This document shows, piece by piece, positions 30,888-39,184 of a stretch of 41,415 nt of DNA. The stretch comes from Candidatus Saccharimonadota bacterium (GTDB lineage Bacteria > Patescibacteriota > Saccharimonadia > Saccharimonadales > JAGQNJ01): the NCBI GenBank assembly GCA_020428405.1, contig JAGQMZ010000001.1, positions 1 through 41,415 on the forward strand. Reading direction: 5' to 3'. Position 1 is the stretch's first letter. Every line of letters begins with the position of its first letter. The translations under genes were made by a program, and so were the position numbers. A model generated the notes under the pieces. The model worked only from the letters and a program-made list of their open reading frames with translations, did no database searches and was not told where the DNA came from.

Positions 30888-32024
30888 TTAATTCATGTGA
30901 GCATATAGGCTGTAGAGCCCATTGGAGTGTCTAATCATTACACTGTTACCGTAGCCACCGCAATAGCCACGACAGTTTCTAACTATTTCGCCATCGGCTG
31001 CGGCGTAAATCGGTCTGTTGGTTACACCAGCAAAATCAATGCCTGTATGGTAACCGTTAAGATAGATTGGGTCTGGATTGCCAAATTGCTGGCTAATATA
31101 ACCCCCTTCGACTGGGCGAATCCAGCCATCTGCCCCATTTATATAAGGGTTAGGGCTAATAGCTGTACCACTGCCATTTCTAACCTCGTAATGCAAATGA
31201 GCACCAAATGATAGACCGGTGTTTCCAACCGTACCTACAACTGTTCCTTGTGAAATTGGGCCTAAACTTACCAAGTTACCACCAGCTATTTGCGCCGCCA
31301 ATGCAGCTTGTGTAGCTTGTAACTCTCTAATTTTTGCTTCATTTGCTTGGGTTTTTTGATTATAAGATGATTGTTCTGCTTCATTTAATGATAGTAGTCT
31401 TTTTTGTTCTGATCTGGCAGAAGCTAGTCGTGCCCTGCTGTCATTTTGCTCGGCAATTTCTATCTCAACCTGTTCTTTCTGTGCGCGCAGTTGGTGTTTT
31501 AAATCATTGATGGTTTCTAGAGTAGATGTTATCTTATTTTTTACCGAATCCCTATACTGCTGCTTGTCTACAAACTCGCTTAAATCATTACTTGAAGCCA
31601 ACATCTCTAAAGTTGATATATCACCCTCAATATACATGGCACGGATGTTTATCTTAAGTAAGTCTTTTTGTTTTTCAAGTTCGGCTTCGGCTGCAACAAT
31701 TTGGGCCTCGATATCAGCTTGTCTCTTTTTGCTTACTGATATTGCTTGTTCTGTCTCTTTTATATCATGTTCAAGGGTGTGGATTGCGTCTTCATAGCTC
31801 GTAGCCACATCTTGTAATTTATCAACATTACTTTGGTTGGTCGCGTTCTCACTCCTAAGCTGATCGATCTGTTCTTGTAGAGACTGGGCATTAACGTTTT
31901 TTACAATTCCAAGCGTTGCACCAGATAGAGCTAAAACAACAAATGCCACTAAAAGCGGTTGCTTAAAAAATACTTTGTGTTGACTGTTTTTTTTCATTTC
32001 TTTTTGTCTTTTTTTAACCGACAT
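30888..32024 (-). CDS. PcsB-like coiled-coil protein with circularly permuted M23 (LytM) domain
   Basis: 378 residues from ATG 32024; ATG 31997 (MKKNSQHK) is equally possible. A much longer upstream frame overlaps ftsX and is rejected. Signal peptide with a VNA-QS site, then a coiled coil carrying MLASSNDLSEFVDKQQYRDS as in the CHAP neighbour. The peptidase region is in unusual order: first the normally last part (SQGTVVGTVGNTG, then GAHLHYEVRNG with the HxH pair), then GWIRPVEGGYISQQFG, HTGIDFAG (HxxxD zinc ligands), PIYAAADGEIV, GYGNSVMIRH and finally LYAHMN followed by the stop. All expected zinc and catalytic residues are present, so it may be active as a peptidoglycan endopeptidase. Confidence 0.9.
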   Translation of the reverse strand: MSVKKRQKEMKKNSQHKVFFKQPLLVAFVVLALSGATLGIVKNVNAQSLQEQIDQLRSENATNQSNVDKLQDVATSYEDAIHTLEHDIKETEQAISVSKKRQADIEAQIVAAEAELEKQKDLLKINIRAMYIEGDISTLEMLASSNDLSEFVDKQQYRDSVKNKITSTLETINDLKHQLRAQKEQVEIEIAEQNDSRARLASARSEQKRLLSLNEAEQSSYNQKTQANEAKIRELQATQAALAAQIAGGNLVSLGPISQGTVVGTVGNTGLSFGAHLHYEVRNGSGTAISPNPYINGADGWIRPVEGGYISQQFGNPDPIYLNGYHTGIDFAGVTNRPIYAAADGEIVRNCRGYCGGYGNSVMIRHSNGLYSLYAHMN

Positions 32025-32071
32025 AAACATAGTAACATATACCCCAAAAATTGTTATGCTTTTTACAAAAT

Positions 32072-33016
32072 TTACTTTGGTGTCTTGAACTTTAGATACC
32101 GACGAGTTGCAACAAATGAAGAAACGCCACCAATTAGTATACCAATACCAAGCTGAATTCCTAGTATTATCCAAAAGTTATCAGCAAAATACTGGCTAGC
32201 AAAACTTATATCCAACAGACCTAGACTACTAGCACCGAATGCTGATGAAGAAACAACGAATAAGCTATTGCAAAGTGCCACAGAAACAATTGCAGCAATT
32301 ATGCCATATAGTACAGTTTCTACGACGAATGGACCACGAATATACCAAGTGCTAGCACCAAGCAGCCTCATGATATTTAGTTCCTCACGCCGGTTAAATA
32401 TAGCCATTCTAATTGTGTTAAATATTATAAGCATGGAAATGGCTGCAAAAATAGCCACGCCAATAATTCCAATTCTTCTTAAGAAATAAGTTGCTTGAGC
32501 AATGTTATCAATGGCAGTTTTTCTTTCTTCCTTATAAGAAATATCTAAAATATACTCGTCAATACCTAAATCATTGATATTATTATTCAATTCCTCAAGC
32601 TTATTGGTGTCTACTGGCTTAATCCGAATTGTAGCAGGGATTGGATTATCTCCGGTTTGAGTTATAGAAACTCTTAAGTCAAGGTCATCTGAATTATCAT
32701 TTATGAAGTTTTCTTTAGCTTGTTCTTTTGAAATATATTCAATTTCTTTGACATTTTCTACAGATTCCAGTTTGGAAATTATATTTTCCGTATCTTCATC
32801 CGAGGTATCATCTTTTAAATAAACTGATATATCTATTTTATCGGTAATCTGTTGTATGGTATTTGCAAAAGTAGCGTTAGCAATCACTGAGAATAGGACA
32901 ATTGTTAAGGTTATAACCATTACGGCAATTGCGGCTACTGACAGCCAAGCGTTTCTTATGAAGTTAGTTACCCCGCCCTTTAATATACGGGAAAGTGTAA
33001 TTAGTTTACGCTTCAT
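32072..33016 (-). CDS. ftsX: Cell-division ABC transporter permease FtsX
   Basis: 314 residues. Topology: N-terminal cytoplasmic tail (KRKLITLSRILKGGVTNFIRN), TM1 (about 22-46), an extracellular domain of about 125 residues including ISVYLKDDTSDEDTENIISKL, then three TM helices (about 180-205, 225-255 and 275-300). IFNRREELNIMRLLGAS before TM3 is the FtsX/MacB-type coupling helix signature. It partners with FtsE and couples ATP hydrolysis to the secreted hydrolases encoded next. Start overlaps the ftsE stop by 4 bp. Confidence 0.95.
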   Translation of the reverse strand: MKRKLITLSRILKGGVTNFIRNAWLSVAAIAVMVITLTIVLFSVIANATFANTIQQITDKIDISVYLKDDTSDEDTENIISKLESVENVKEIEYISKEQAKENFINDNSDDLDLRVSITQTGDNPIPATIRIKPVDTNKLEELNNNINDLGIDEYILDISYKEERKTAIDNIAQATYFLRRIGIIGVAIFAAISMLIIFNTIRMAIFNRREELNIMRLLGASTWYIRGPFVVETVLYGIIAAIVSVALCNSLFVVSSSAFGASSLGLLDISFASQYFADNFWIILGIQLGIGILIGGVSSFVATRRYLKFKTPK

Positions 33017-33693
33017 ACTTTATAGCTCCCGCTAACTTTATCACTTACAATTTTGCCTCCGCTAATAGTAATTACGCGTCTTTTAAGTTTATTTACTATG
33101 TCTTGGTTATGAGTTGTTAAAAGCACTGTTGTGCCATATTTATTAATTTTTTCTAGCACCTTAATCACGTCCCAAGCATGCTTGGGATCTAGGTTGCCCG
33201 TAGGTTCATCCGCAATTAGAATTTTTGGCTGTCGAGCAATTGCTCTAGCTATTGCTACACGTTGCATTTCTCCACCAGATAATTCTTTTGGATAATTTTT
33301 CTCTTTGCCGCTTAGCCCTACTATATTCAATACCCTTGGTACTGTGTGTTGAATTTCTTTATTGCCAACGCCAACTATCTCTAAGGCAAAGGCTACATTT
33401 TCGTATACATTCTTAGCTGGCAATAATTTAAAATCTTGGAAAACAACACCAATTTTCCTTCTAAGTAGAGGTATTTTTTTATCCTTTAAATGTTCGTAAT
33501 CAATACCGCCAACGATTATTTTACCGCTGGTTGGTCTTTCTTCCCTTGTTAACAACTTCAAAAAAGTTGATTTACCTGCCCCACTTGGACCAACAATAAT
33601 CACGAATTCTTTTGGCTCAACATGAAGGCTCACTCTATCAAGTGCAGCACTAGTTTTTCCATATACTTTACTAACTCTATCTAATAAAATCAT
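33013..33693 (-). CDS. ftsE: Cell-division ATP-binding protein FtsE
   Basis: 226 residues, standard length. Walker A VGPSGAGKSTFLKLL, Q-loop VFQDFKLLP, ABC signature ELSGGEMQRVAIARAIA, Walker B ILIADEPTGNLDP and the switch His in LLTTHNQD. VYGKTSAALDRVSLHVE at the start is typical of FtsE. It forms the FtsEX complex at the division site; ATP turnover triggers peptidoglycan hydrolases. First gene of the cluster, with a TGCTATAAT extended -10 box 9 nt before its ATG. Confidence 0.97.
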   Translation of the reverse strand: MILLDRVSKVYGKTSAALDRVSLHVEPKEFVIIVGPSGAGKSTFLKLLTREERPTSGKIIVGGIDYEHLKDKKIPLLRRKIGVVFQDFKLLPAKNVYENVAFALEIVGVGNKEIQHTVPRVLNIVGLSGKEKNYPKELSGGEMQRVAIARAIARQPKILIADEPTGNLDPKHAWDVIKVLEKINKYGTTVLLTTHNQDIVNKLKRRVITISGGKIVSDKVSGSYKV

Positions 33694-33702
33694 GCAGACT
33701 TT

Positions 33703-33708
33703 ATTATA
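33703..33708 (-). promoter_or_regulatory. Extended -10 box for the ftsEX-hydrolase cluster
   Basis: TGCTATAAT on the minus strand ends 9 nt before the ftsE ATG in the 47-bp gap after prfB, predicting a leader of two or three bases. Confidence 0.55.
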
Positions 33709-33740
33709 GCAAATAGCTAATGCTTGAGTATATACTATTA

Positions 33741-34832
33741 CTAATTTGTAGACAGTGTTTGCTCTAAATATGCATCTGTAAACATGGCAATACCCCCATC
33801 AAGCACATCATCAACCGAGCTCGTTTCTACTTTTGTCCTTACATCCTTAACCTGCTTATATGGGTGCATTACATAGTTTCTAATCTGGTTACCCCATTCT
33901 GCGGACTGATTCGGACCCTTTATATCACTCAGCTTCTGCTGATGCTGTTCTAGCTGGAGCTGAGCTAGTCTTGATCTTAATATAGTAAGTGCCGTTTCTT
34001 TGTTTTGAATTTGCGAGCGCTCATTTTGAATACTTACAGTTATCCCTGTTGGTATATGAGTAATCCTAACTGCTGAATCAGTTGTGTTAACTGACTGCCC
34101 CCCGTGCCCTCCCGCACGAAACACATCAACTTTAATATCTGTGTCGCTTATTTCAACATCTTTTGGTTCAGTGATTTTAGGCAATACATCAACCTTTGCA
34201 AAACTGGTTTGTCGCAAGTTATCTGCATTAAATGGGCTTTGGCGCACCAACCTATGTACACCGTGTTCGCTTTTTAATTTACCGTACACAAACATACCTT
34301 CTATTTCTAGCGTTGTGCTTTTTAGGCCAGCTTCATCACCTGACGATTGTTCTATTAATTTAACCGTAAAACCATTTTTTTCCGCCCATCTAATATACAT
34401 TCTCTGTAGCATTGATGCCCAGTCCTGAGCGTCAGTTCCACCCGCTCCTGCATGAATTGCTAATATCACGTTGTGAGTATCATATGGTCCAGAAAACTTT
34501 AAATCCTTTTTAAGCTCATTAAATTTCTTTTGAATAATTTCTTTTTGTTCTGTTAATTCATCTATCATAGATTCGTCATTTGCCGCGATTAACTCTAGTA
34601 TATCTTCCACTTCTTTGCTTAACTCCAACCACGGATCGACCGTTGAATGTAATCTTGAAATTTTTCTCATTATCTCTTGTGCAGCACTAGAATCAGACCA
34701 AAAATCTGATCTTTGGGTTTGTTTTTCAAGTTCCTCAAGTTTACTAACAGTTTCATAAACCTTTAGAGTTTTAGTTGTTTCAGAAATTTCATTACTTAAT
34801 TCCTTGGCTAATTTGTTCAACTCCAACGACAT
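33741..34832 (-). CDS. prfB: Peptide chain release factor 2
   Basis: 363 residues in a single frame, the normal RF2 length. An N-terminal helical domain, then the RF2-specific SPF tripeptide in LVRQSPFNADNLRQTSF, which reads UGA and UAA, and the universal GGQ in FRAGGHGGQSVNTTDSA, which triggers peptidyl-tRNA hydrolysis. The autoregulatory UGA frameshift site of many bacteria is absent; the ATG directly follows a TATAAT box and reading is continuous. Its presence shows that UGA is a stop codon in this organism. Confidence 0.97.
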   Translation of the reverse strand: MSLELNKLAKELSNEISETTKTLKVYETVSKLEELEKQTQRSDFWSDSSAAQEIMRKISRLHSTVDPWLELSKEVEDILELIAANDESMIDELTEQKEIIQKKFNELKKDLKFSGPYDTHNVILAIHAGAGGTDAQDWASMLQRMYIRWAEKNGFTVKLIEQSSGDEAGLKSTTLEIEGMFVYGKLKSEHGVHRLVRQSPFNADNLRQTSFAKVDVLPKITEPKDVEISDTDIKVDVFRAGGHGGQSVNTTDSAVRITHIPTGITVSIQNERSQIQNKETALTILRSRLAQLQLEQHQQKLSDIKGPNQSAEWGNQIRNYVMHPYKQVKDVRTKVETSSVDDVLDGGIAMFTDAYLEQTLSTN

Positions 34833-34838
34833 AAAAGA

Positions 34839-34844
34839 ATTATA
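34839..34844 (-). promoter_or_regulatory. Extended -10 box for prfB
   Basis: TGTTATAAT on the minus strand, then six bases, then the prfB ATG. It lies in the 21-bp gap after the M16 peptidase stop and predicts a leaderless transcript. Confidence 0.6.
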
Positions 34845-34853
34845 ACAAGCTCC

Positions 34854-36149
34854 TCAAATTGAGGTCGCCCAAAGTTCATCAAGTGACTTAAATGATTTTT
34901 GGGCAAAGTTATCACCACAACTGCCTAATATACCAAACCCCCTGATATTCTCAGAATAGAGTGCCATAACAATAGCTTGTATTTGTTCTTTTGTAACTGC
35001 CTGTATTTTGTCTGGAATTTGTTCGTAATCCTCGTATTCTTCCTCATAAAAATACCTACCTGTATATAAATTTGCCGTACCAGATACTGTCTGTGCCCCA
35101 CGTTGGTATTTACCTAAAGAGTATAGCTTTGCAGCTTTAATATCGTCCTCTTTTATTTTCCCACTTAGAACATAATGCATTTCTTCCTTAATGATTTTAA
35201 AAAGTTTTTCCGTATTTGTTGTCATTACTTGAGCGCCAATCCAAAAATTTGTCGCATTTAAGTACCTAGTGTAGTTCGAACCAACACCGTATACTAATCC
35301 TTTTTCACGGGCACGACCAAAAATTTTTGAATGTAGTGTTTCTGTTAACATCACATTTAGTAACGAAAGTGCATAAATCTCTGGTTCGGTTGCTCGTCTA
35401 TTCATAAATGTATCTATATAAAAGTAAAGGTTTTCAACTGATTTATTTTCTATATAGAGAGCCTTATCTAGAGATTTTGGTTTTTCTACTGGTAGTGCTG
35501 TTCTAACTCCATTGTTTGGCAAATCTATTACTTCCAATAGCTTTATTAATATTTCTTTACGAGGTTCTGTAATATTACCGGCAATAACAAATCTCATGTT
35601 GGGTGTTCGGTGTGTTTGCTTATAATGTTCTTTAACGTCTTCTAATTTTACATTTTTTAGCCTTTTCAATCTTTGCTGATCTGTTAGAACATGATATCCA
35701 TATTTTTCACGTAATGCTAAATTCAAATGCCTAAAATGATTGTTAGATCTTGAAAACAATTCTTCACGTATATTACCCATCTCGGCTTCAAATTCAGTTT
35801 TCAAAAAAAGTGGTTTTGAAATTGCAGTAAGTAGTAAGGTTAAAATTCTGTCCCATTCAAAGTCCGCACATTCTGCTTCATATGTTATGTCATAACTACC
35901 AGTACTGGCATTTGCGTAGGCACCGTTTTTTTCTAGTTCTGCTTGGAACTCTCTTGAAGTTTTGTATATTTGATTAGCGCCAAGTAACACATGCTCCATT
36001 GCATGCGGTATCTCCCATTTTTGTGGATCTACAAGATAATCACCTGCTCGAAAACTTAGGTCATATGTCATAACTGATGCATCAGGCACATTGACCAATA
36101 AACCTTTGATTCCATTTTTTAGTGTTAACTCTTCAACAGTATGCTTCAT
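34854..36149 (-). CDS. M16 family zinc metallopeptidase (YmfH/PqqL-like)
   Basis: 431 residues, two M16 halves. The active-site inverted motif HAMEH (His49, Glu52, His53; HxxEH) and the downstream zinc-ligand Glu in EMGNIREELF are present, so the enzyme looks competent. The C-terminal half contains the family R/Y region (GRAREKGLVYGVGSNYTRYL). No signal peptide is visible, suggesting a cytoplasmic peptidase. It starts one base after the secA stop, so it is co-transcribed with secA; a role in handling leftover peptides such as cleaved signal peptides can be imagined but is not shown. Confidence 0.92.
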   Translation of the reverse strand: MKHTVEELTLKNGIKGLLVNVPDASVMTYDLSFRAGDYLVDPQKWEIPHAMEHVLLGANQIYKTSREFQAELEKNGAYANASTGSYDITYEAECADFEWDRILTLLLTAISKPLFLKTEFEAEMGNIREELFSRSNNHFRHLNLALREKYGYHVLTDQQRLKRLKNVKLEDVKEHYKQTHRTPNMRFVIAGNITEPRKEILIKLLEVIDLPNNGVRTALPVEKPKSLDKALYIENKSVENLYFYIDTFMNRRATEPEIYALSLLNVMLTETLHSKIFGRAREKGLVYGVGSNYTRYLNATNFWIGAQVMTTNTEKLFKIIKEEMHYVLSGKIKEDDIKAAKLYSLGKYQRGAQTVSGTANLYTGRYFYEEEYEDYEQIPDKIQAVTKEQIQAIVMALYSENIRGFGILGSCGDNFAQKSFKSLDELWATSI

Positions 36150-38768
36150 TTAGCGCTTGCGGCCTTTCGCTCGGCGCTTACGTTCTGCTTTGCGTGATTT
36201 TTTTCTAGTCTTGTTTGAGGTTTTCTTTTGCGTTGCCTTTGGTTTATCCAGATTTGCTGTCATTCTAGAAGAAAAATCTTCTTGGCTTAACTCATCGGCT
36301 TCTATGATTCTGTCTGCATTATCAACAGAACGTTTTGCAGCCCTGGTTAATTCTGTGTCAACGGGTTGATGAACGTCTTCATCTTCAGCTGGAACTGCAG
36401 AGAATAAACTCTTAATTACATCGTGCCTTACTTGTTCTTGCATCACTTCAAACATTTCTTGTGAACGACGGCGATATTCAACAAGTGGATCTTTTTGACC
36501 AACGCTAATCCAATTAATTCCCTCCCTTAGATGAGACATATCTTCAAGGTGTTGCATCCAAAGATTATCAAGCACCTGCAAATAAATTTCTCTTTCTACA
36601 GCACGCATAGTTTCATCACCAAATGCACCTTCGCGCGCTTCGTAAAGCTCGTTAGCCTTTCGATCCAAAACTTTTGCAAAATCTGTTGCCTCGGCTTCAA
36701 ATACTTCATCAAGTGCAGCATCATCAAGTGGAAACACTTCGGTTAATAGACTTTCGTATTCTTCTGAATAAGCTTGTGGTGAATTTGCAATCTGATTTAC
36801 TTCATCTTTTACAAATATCTTAATTCGTTTAGAAACGTTCACATCTTTTAATATTTCTCGACGAATCTTATAAGTAGCCCGCCTGTGACGGTTCATTACA
36901 TCATCGTATTGCACAACATTCTTTCGTCTATCAAAATTAAAGCCTTCTACCTTCTTTTGGGCAGCTTCAAGACTTCTTGAAATTATGCGATTTTCAATCG
37001 GTGTTTCTTCGTCAACATTCATACGCTGCATCATGGCCATAATCCGTTCACCACCAAATACACGCATTAGTTCGTCTTCACAACTAACAAAGAACTGTGT
37101 TGCCCCTGGATCGCCCTGACGACCAGATCGTCCACGTAATTGGTTATCAATTCGCCTGGAATCGTGCCGCTCGCTACCAAGCACAAACAAACCACCAAGT
37201 TTTTTGGTTTCTTCATTTAAAACAATGTCTGTTCCACGGCCTGCAATGTTGGTTGCTAGAGTAACTGCTCCTTTTTCGCCAGCTCTAGCAACAATTGAGG
37301 CTTCTTTTTCGTTATTTTTCGCATTTAAAACACTGTGTTTAATGCCAGCCTTGCCTAGCATTTCACTGAGTAATTCATTTTTTTCAATAGAGACTGTTCC
37401 AATTAAAACAGGCTGGCCTTTTTTGTTAAGCTCTTTGATTTCGCTAATTATGGCGCGGAATTTGCCTTGCTCAGTTCTGTAGATTCTATCTGGTCTATCG
37501 TCACGAATAATTATTCTGTTTGGCGGAATAACCACAACGTCAAGCTCGTAAATTTGATGAAACTCTTCACTTTCTGTTTCTGCAGTACCGGTCATTCCAG
37601 AAAGTTTTTCGTATAACCTAAAGTAATTTTGAAAAGAAATCGTAGCCAAAGTCATCGACTCTTCTTTTACCTCAACGCCTTCTTTGGCCTCAATTGCCTG
37701 GTGTAAACCCTCGTTATAACGGCGGCCTTTTAACAAACGCCCCGTAAACTCATCAACTATTACAATTTCACCGTCACGCGTGACAACGTAGTCTTTATCG
37801 CGTTTATACATGGCTTCTGCCCTAAGAGCTTGCTCAAGATGATAGATTGTTCTAACATTTTCTGTTGCATAAAGGTTGTCCACACCAAGTTTTTTTTCAA
37901 TCTCTTCAACACCCTCGTCTGTCAAAACAACGGCTTTTCTCTTTTCGTCAATCTCGTAGTGTTTTTCATTTTGTAGCGGTCTGACAACCTTTGAGAATTG
38001 CTCATAAGCTGTAGCACTAGCCGCTGCCGGAGCAGAAATAATAAGCGGTGTTCTGGCTTCATCAATCAATATTGAATCTACTTCGTCAACGATTGCATAA
38101 TGCAGTTCGCGCTGACGTAACTGTGATTCTTCCCTAACCATGTTGTCGCGCAAATAGTCAAAACCAAACTCGTTATTCGTGCCATATGTAATGTCTGCCG
38201 CATACGCCTCCTGTCTTGTACAGGGTTTTAAGTGCTTCATCCTTGGATCTTCATGGTTATCATTTTGGAATTCAGGGTCATAAATAAAAGATGCGTCTGG
38301 AATAATTACCGAGACACTTAATCCCATAAAATTATAAACCTGCGCCATCCAACCAGCATCACGCTGCGCCAAATAATCGTTAACCGTAACAACATGAACA
38401 CCTTTACCCGTTAAGCCATTTAAATAAACTGGTAATGTAGCGACCAAAGTTTTACCCTCACCTGTTTTCATTTCAGCTACTTTGCCCTCATGCAAGACCA
38501 TGCCGCCAATTAACTGCACATCAAAATGTCTTTGCTTTAAAGTTCTGCTTGATGCTTCGCGAACAGCCGCGAATGCGTCTGGCAAAATTGCATCTAATGA
38601 CTCTTTTTCTAAGCGTTTTTTAAATTCATCAGTTTGTGTGGCCAGCTTTTTGTCAGACATTTTTTTGTATTTGTCTGCCAAAGCGTTAACTTCCTTAACT
38701 CGCTTCTTCATACGCTTTAAGGTTTTAGCTTGTGGGTCGCCTAAAACACGCTTCAAAACTTTTTTCAT
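36150..38768 (-). CDS. secA: Preprotein translocase ATPase SecA
   Basis: 872 residues. DEAD-like motor: GGMVLHEGKVAEMKTGEGKTLVATLP (Walker A), VDEVDSILIDEARTPLIISAP (Walker B) and TNIAGRGTDIVL (motif V region), plus RGRSGRQGDPG. Preprotein cross-linking, helical wing and scaffold regions follow in normal order. The C-terminal zinc/SecB-binding CxCx8CH motif is missing and replaced by a very basic Lys/Arg-rich tail, likely to bind membrane or ribosome. It drives export of Sec substrates, including the signal-peptide proteins of this window. A GGGA ribosome-binding site lies 13 nt upstream. Confidence 0.98.
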   Translation of the reverse strand: MKKVLKRVLGDPQAKTLKRMKKRVKEVNALADKYKKMSDKKLATQTDEFKKRLEKESLDAILPDAFAAVREASSRTLKQRHFDVQLIGGMVLHEGKVAEMKTGEGKTLVATLPVYLNGLTGKGVHVVTVNDYLAQRDAGWMAQVYNFMGLSVSVIIPDASFIYDPEFQNDNHEDPRMKHLKPCTRQEAYAADITYGTNNEFGFDYLRDNMVREESQLRQRELHYAIVDEVDSILIDEARTPLIISAPAAASATAYEQFSKVVRPLQNEKHYEIDEKRKAVVLTDEGVEEIEKKLGVDNLYATENVRTIYHLEQALRAEAMYKRDKDYVVTRDGEIVIVDEFTGRLLKGRRYNEGLHQAIEAKEGVEVKEESMTLATISFQNYFRLYEKLSGMTGTAETESEEFHQIYELDVVVIPPNRIIIRDDRPDRIYRTEQGKFRAIISEIKELNKKGQPVLIGTVSIEKNELLSEMLGKAGIKHSVLNAKNNEKEASIVARAGEKGAVTLATNIAGRGTDIVLNEETKKLGGLFVLGSERHDSRRIDNQLRGRSGRQGDPGATQFFVSCEDELMRVFGGERIMAMMQRMNVDEETPIENRIISRSLEAAQKKVEGFNFDRRKNVVQYDDVMNRHRRATYKIRREILKDVNVSKRIKIFVKDEVNQIANSPQAYSEEYESLLTEVFPLDDAALDEVFEAEATDFAKVLDRKANELYEAREGAFGDETMRAVEREIYLQVLDNLWMQHLEDMSHLREGINWISVGQKDPLVEYRRRSQEMFEVMQEQVRHDVIKSLFSAVPAEDEDVHQPVDTELTRAAKRSVDNADRIIEADELSQEDFSSRMTANLDKPKATQKKTSNKTRKKSRKAERKRRAKGRKR

Positions 38769-38815
38769 CTATAAATAATCCCTTTTCCCAACCCTGAGGT
38801 TATATTGTAACGTAT

Positions 38816-39184
38816 TTATGCTCCACGACGCGACTGAAATTTATTAATTAGCCTTCTTGTGTGACCGCGCATTACGGAATGCTGTTCTTTATACTTCTTA
38901 AGTTGATTTTTGTACTTGGTTTCAACAATGTCAACTGCAGCAAACATATTCACGGTTGTTTCTTTTACGGTAATTTTATCATGAGATAAATGAAGGATAA
39001 CTTCGCAAGTATATTGTTTTTTCTTTTTGGTGTTAGCTTCTTTAATTTTTACTTCAGCACGAACACTTTCTTTTTCTTTACGTGGCACGTACTTATCTAG
39101 CTTGCCAATTTTTTTATTGATGTATTTCTTAAGATCGTTGTCTATATCTACATTTACACCTGTTATATCTATATTTTGTATCAT
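38816..39184 (-). CDS. hpf: Ribosome hibernation promoting factor, short form
   Basis: 122 residues with one HPF/RaiA (S30AE) fold: IDITGVNVDIDNDLKKYINKKIGKLDKYV, then AEVKIKEAN, YTCEVILHL and the late MFAAVDIVETKYKNQLKKYKEQH helix. The C-terminal dimerisation domain of long HPF is absent. It binds the 30S decoding centre under slow growth. Strong AAGGAGATA ribosome-binding site; its ATG overlaps the serS stop by one base. Confidence 0.93.
   Translation of the reverse strand: MIQNIDITGVNVDIDNDLKKYINKKIGKLDKYVPRKEKESVRAEVKIKEANTKKKKQYTCEVILHLSHDKITVKETTVNMFAAVDIVETKYKNQLKKYKEQHSVMRGHTRRLINKFQSRRGA

Noticed and set aside
30888-32174. Longer start for the M23 protein
   Set aside because: The extra region overlaps the end of ftsX and would hide the signal peptide; starts at 32024 or 31997 fit better.
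33741-34832. Programmed +1 frameshift in prfB
   Set aside because: RF2 reads through in one frame from an ATG just after its -10 box to full length; no in-frame early UGA is present.
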